DNA of 34,665 bases, taken from the NCBI GenBank assembly GCA_902493125.1, contig CABUOF010000017.1, positions 1 to 34,665 on the forward strand, written 5' to 3'. Both the position numbers and the translations under genes were made by a program. Origin of the DNA: an uncultured Collinsella sp. Its GTDB lineage: Bacteria > Actinomycetota > Coriobacteriia > Coriobacteriales > Coriobacteriaceae. Below are positions 32,373 through 34,665 of the stretch, piece after piece. Position 1 is the first letter of the stretch; each line of letters opens with the position of its first letter. The notes below the pieces were generated by a model. It did not search any database. It saw only the letters and a list, made by a program, of their open reading frames with translations, and was not told the DNA's origin.

Positions 32373-32993
32373 TTAGGCCATACGGATGGCGACGAGACCA
32401 TTCTTGGCACCCGGGACAGCGCCCTTGACCAAGATGAGGTTCTGCTCGGCATCGATGCGGACAACGGAAAGGTTCTTAACGGTAACGCGCTCGTTACCCA
32501 TGTGACCGGCCATCTTGACGCCCTTGAGGACGCGCGCAGGATAGGCGCACTGACCGATAGAACCGGGGTGACGCTGGAAGTGAGAACCATGCGTCATAGG
32601 ACCGCGGCGCTGACCCCAGCGCTTGATGCGACCCTGGAAGCCCTTACCCTTGGAGGTACCGATGACATCAACCTTCTCGACATCAGCGAAATCAGCGACG
32701 GTGACGACCTCGCCGACCTTGTGCTCCTCGCCGTTCTCGACGCGGACCTCACGAAGGAAACGGACAGGCTCGACGCCAGCCTTAGCGAAGTGACCAGCCA
32801 TGGGCTTGTTCACGTTCTTGGCCTTGATGTCGCCGAAACCGATCTGGACGGCGTCATAGCCGTCGGTTGCCTGAGTTTTAACCTGCGAGACAGCGCAGGG
32901 GCCAGCCTGGATGACCGTGACGGGAACGACGTTGTCGTCCTCGTCCCAAACCTGGGTCATGCCAATCTTGCGGCCGAGAATCATGCTGATCAA
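32373..32993 (-). CDS. rplC: 50S ribosomal protein L3
   Basis: A 206-aa protein near the peptidyl-transferase centre. ILGRKIGMTQVWDEDDNVVP and GMSGHMG-like GVKMAGHMGNERVTVKN are diagnostic. The best start is TTG at 32,993 (MISMILGRK), which has GGGA 7 nt upstream; the ATG three codons later (32,984) is the alternative and has no well-placed ribosome-binding site. It is the first gene of the operon here: rpsJ, normally upstream, is missing. A hairpin (33,001-33,025) covers the GGGA. Confidence 0.96.
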   Translation of the reverse strand: MISMILGRKIGMTQVWDEDDNVVPVTVIQAGPCAVSQVKTQATDGYDAVQIGFGDIKAKNVNKPMAGHFAKAGVEPVRFLREVRVENGEEHKVGEVVTVADFADVEKVDVIGTSKGKGFQGRIKRWGQRRGPMTHGSHFQRHPGSIGQCAYPARVLKGVKMAGHMGNERVTVKNLSVVRIDAEQNLILVKGAVPGAKNGLVAIRMA

Positions 32994-33000
32994 GATATGA

Positions 33001-33025
33001 TCCCAACTCTCGCGTGGTCTTGGGA
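33001..33025 (-). promoter_or_regulatory. Hairpin covering the rplC ribosome-binding site
   Basis: TCCCAA (33,001-33,006) pairs with TTGGGA (33,020-33,025) around a 13-nt loop. On the minus strand the second arm TTGGGA contains the only purine-rich site suitably placed for the rplC TTG start. A second small stem GCGTAC/GTACGC (33,030-33,051) lies directly upstream. The arrangement suggests translational control. Confidence 0.5.
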
Positions 33026-33089
33026 CAATGCGTACACCACCGAGCGTACGCCCCTAGAGGACCACTACTTACACGACGTGCTCCCCAGC

Positions 33090-33117
33090 CTTGTATTTCG
33101 CCCGGACTACCTGACAA
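33090..33117 (-). promoter_or_regulatory. Candidate promoter of the ribosomal protein operon
   Basis: On the minus strand TTGTCA (33,117-33,112) and TACAAG (33,095-33,090) are 16 bp apart, matching consensus at 5 of 6 and 4 of 6 positions. If used, the leader would be ~90 nt and would exclude the 26-bp module at 33,178. A start further upstream would include it. Confidence 0.35.
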
Positions 33118-33177
33118 CCCTATTAAGCAGGCATTTTGTCCAGCCAGAATACTCCCCTGGTTACACACAGCTGATTA

Positions 33178-33203
33178 GTATACACGGCTGCGGGCGTATC
33201 CAT
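33178..33203 (-). repeat. 26-bp module, copy upstream of rplC
   Basis: This copy matches 31,313-31,338 at 23 of 26 positions. One change turns a C-G pair into a U-G wobble that is tolerated only in RNA made from the minus strand, the sense of the ribosomal operon. It also starts a 26-codon open frame beginning MDTPAAVYTNQL (33,123-33,203) without a clear ribosome-binding site. Confidence 0.75.
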
Positions 33204-33252
33204 CGAGATTCATATTTCACTCACATTGTTTACGCAGGTAAAGTGCGTGACA

Positions 33253-33417
33253 CGTTCCCAGTGTGCGGCGGAGGGGGCGGGCCTGAGACATATTAAGGTT
33301 GCTGCTCTACAGTCCTGCTCACGACGGAGAGCACATTAAGTGCTCTCCTGTTCGTGCGGAACTCGCGACAACCTTAATATGTCTCAGGCCCGCCCCCTCC
33401 GCCGCACACTGGGAACG
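33253..33417. repeat. Long inverted repeat: perfect 49-bp arms, 67-bp centre
   Basis: Arm 1 (33,253-33,301) and arm 2 (33,369-33,417) are exact reverse complements over 49 bp. The centre holds a further 9-bp perfect stem GGAGAGCAC-ATTAA-GTGCTCTCC (33,326-33,348) with extra partial pairing around it, so the whole 165 bp can fold into one long hairpin. It lies between a phosphatase gene and the leader of the ribosomal operon. It has no coding content. The 459-bp gap (32,994-33,452) holds this, the 26-bp module and the rplC leader hairpins. Confidence 0.95.
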
Positions 33418-33452
33418 CCACGTTGATGTCTGCTAAACCTTGCTCGCTCAGG

Positions 33453-34073
33453 CTAATAACATTGTTGGGGATCCACAATTTGCTGCAAGGTGAACTTGCA
33501 TTGGGGCGTATCGTCCTCTTCTCGCGCATCATCGAAATCGAAGATCATGATGGCGCAGTTGGGAAGTTTTGCTGGGAGCTCAAAGCCCTCTGGGGCTGCG
33601 GCCTTGATGAATTGGCGGCTGGCGCTGCCGTGGCTTACTGCTAAGAGGGTTTCGATGCCCTCGGAGCCCATGATATTGGTGAGGGTGGCTACCATGCGTT
33701 CTTGTAACGCTTTGCTTCCCTCTCCTCCGAAGGGGACCAAATCCTCGCCCGGATCCCAAACGTCGGTGGGTAGCGCGTCGTGGGGGCCTTCTTCGAAGGA
33801 GCCGTAGCAGCGCTCAATAATGCCTTCGCAGGACTCAACAGCAGCGTCAGGGCCGAGGAGTTCGCATGCGACAAGCTGAGCTGTGTCCATGGCTCGGCCT
33901 AGGGGCGAAGAGACCACTTTGTCGGGAACGACGTCGTGGGCCTTGAGCCATGCGGCTGCCCTTCCCGCTTGTTTTCGGCCCAGGTCGGTCAGCGGTGAAT
34001 CGCAGCGTCCCTGGACCAGCTTTTTGACGTTGAATTCCGTCTGACCGTGGCGGAGTAGGTATAAGCGCTTCAT
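33453..34073 (-). CDS. Histidine phosphatase / phosphoglycerate mutase-family protein
   Basis: A 206-aa enzyme of the histidine phosphatase superfamily. The phosphate-accepting motif is LLRHGQTEFN with His9; the second catalytic His is in AVSHGSASR; the acidic residue is in IIERCYGSFEEGP. True cofactor-dependent phosphoglycerate mutases are ~230-250 aa with extra conserved parts, so this is more likely a broad-specificity phosphatase. GGGGAG precedes the ATG. It ends ~36 bp from the long inverted repeat. Confidence 0.88.
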   Translation of the reverse strand: MKRLYLLRHGQTEFNVKKLVQGRCDSPLTDLGRKQAGRAAAWLKAHDVVPDKVVSSPLGRAMDTAQLVACELLGPDAAVESCEGIIERCYGSFEEGPHDALPTDVWDPGEDLVPFGGEGSKALQERMVATLTNIMGSEGIETLLAVSHGSASRQFIKAAAPEGFELPAKLPNCAIMIFDFDDAREEDDTPQCKFTLQQIVDPQQCY

Positions 34074-34112
34074 GCTCTCCCCTTCTGCATCAGTTGCTTT
34101 GTCGGCGTGGCC

Positions 34113-34665
34113 CTACTCGTGGGTATGACCGACATAGTCCTCGTCGATCGTGATCTTGGCAATCGACTTGGGGTATTCCGACTCGACCCGTTGTGCCAGC
34201 GCGTGTTTTACGTCTTCGGCACTCATCTGCAGATCCGAGGGACGCACGCAGTCAAAAATCACATTGGTGTGCGTAGGACCCGGAACGCAGCGAAGGTCGT
34301 GAATCGAAAGGCGGCTATCGATCTCCTGGGCCATTGCGTTGATGCGCAAGCGCATGCTCGCCAGCTTGGGGTCATCGGTCACGATGGGGTCGTAGTGAAG
34401 TGTGACAATCATGCCGTCTTCGTTCCTAAACGCCTGCTCGATGTTATCGAGCGTGTCATGGCTTTCCAGAGGGCTGGCCTCGGCCGCCATCTCGGCGTGA
34501 GCGCTTGCGAACTTCCTGCCCGGGCCGTAATCGTGAACCATCAGATCGTGAACGCCCAAAACGCCGGGATAGCTCATGATCTTGTCTCGAATGTGCTTGA
34601 CCAGCTTAGGATCGGGCGTCTGGCCCAAAAGCGGGCTCACCGTATCCTGGATGAGTTCAAAACCG
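34113..34665 (-). CDS. Cation diffusion facilitator family transporter (C-terminal part)
   Basis: The 3' ~184 codons of a CDF-family metal efflux pump; the frame is open to the right edge, so the membrane part lies outside. The visible part starts GFELIQDTVSPLLGQTPDP, the end of the last membrane helix region, followed by the cytoplasmic dimerisation domain (VLGVHDLMVHDYGPGRKFAS, HVDI-like SAHAEM, and the His-rich end DYVGHTHE). Metals such as zinc, iron or manganese are typical substrates; specificity lies in the missing part. It lies 39 bp upstream of the phosphatase gene on the same strand. Confidence 0.85.
   Translation of the reverse strand, partial: GFELIQDTVSPLLGQTPDPKLVKHIRDKIMSYPGVLGVHDLMVHDYGPGRKFASAHAEMAAEASPLESHDTLDNIEQAFRNEDGMIVTLHYDPIVTDDPKLASMRLRINAMAQEIDSRLSIHDLRCVPGPTHTNVIFDCVRPSDLQMSAEDVKHALAQRVESEYPKSIAKITIDEDYVGHTHE

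Noticed and set aside
33253..33417. Simple intrinsic terminator for the phosphatase or ribosomal genes
   Set aside because: The arms are 49 bp with a 67-bp centre and no T-run, and the position is upstream, not downstream, of the ribosomal operon and upstream of the phosphatase stop's reading direction.
1..34665. tRNA, rRNA or insertion sequence
   Set aside because: No cloverleaf-like sequence, rRNA segment or transposase-like protein was recognised by reading; a tRNAscan-SE and ISfinder run would be decisive.

Overview
The window looks like chromosomal DNA of a high-GC gut actinobacterium, most likely class Coriobacteriia and probably a Collinsella relative. That placement is an inference. 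It rests on GC-rich coding, purine-degradation genes of the ygfK/ssnA type, and the style of the ribosomal proteins. No 16S rRNA is present. No rRNA, tRNA, CRISPR array, transposase or integrase was recognised.

Region 1 (1-10,400) is accessory. It holds a type I restriction-modification operon (hsdR-hsdM-hsdS, minus strand, hsdS cut by the window edge), a DEDDh 3'-5' exonuclease, two unrelated P-loop ATPases that each carry a C-terminal nuclease-like domain (DUF4143 type and DUF234 type), and a plus-strand AbiEi/DUF559-like protein. The spaces between genes carry unusual DNA: a four-unit 23-bp tandem repeat and a 22-bp-arm inverted repeat, each just upstream of one ATPase, and two arrays of 48-bp palindromes at a 61-62-bp period that flank the AbiEi-like gene.

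Region 2 (10,400-21,300) is a purine-catabolism locus. Reading along the minus strand it encodes an NCS2 purine permease, SsnA, YgfK, a four-cluster ferredoxin and a xanthine dehydrogenase-family molybdenum hydroxylase. A YheO-type regulator is divergent from the permease, and a RidA deaminase gene converges on the regulator across a strong bidirectional terminator. The set resembles the E. coli ygfK-ssnA-xdhD-uacT cluster and the anaerobic urate/purine clusters of gut bacteria. The permease would import the purine, the hydroxylase and YgfK would carry out redox steps with electrons passed through the ferredoxin, and SsnA would act as an amidohydrolase/deaminase. The ygeW/X/Y-type genes are not in view.

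Region 3 (21,500-26,700) has an RNA-modification pair (U32-family RlhA-like protein and RluA-family pseudouridine synthase) converging on a Gfo/Idh/MocA dehydrogenase plus DeoR regulator operon.

Region 4 (27,140-33,450) is a ribosomal protein operon on the minus strand: rplC-rplD-rplW-rplB-rpsS-rplV-rpsC-rplP-rpmC-rpsQ-rplN-rplX, then a terminator. It lacks rpsJ at its head and stops before rplE, so the usual S10-spc supercluster is broken at both ends. Three non-coding intervals in it (upstream of rplC, rplW-rplB, rpsQ-rplN) are long and rich in inverted repeats, against near-zero gaps elsewhere. A 26-bp hairpin module is shared between the rplC leader and the rplW-rplB interval, and a perfect 49-bp-arm inverted repeat lies upstream of the rplC leader.

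Region 5 (33,450-34,665) has a histidine phosphatase/phosphoglycerate mutase-family gene and the 3' part of a cation diffusion facilitator gene.
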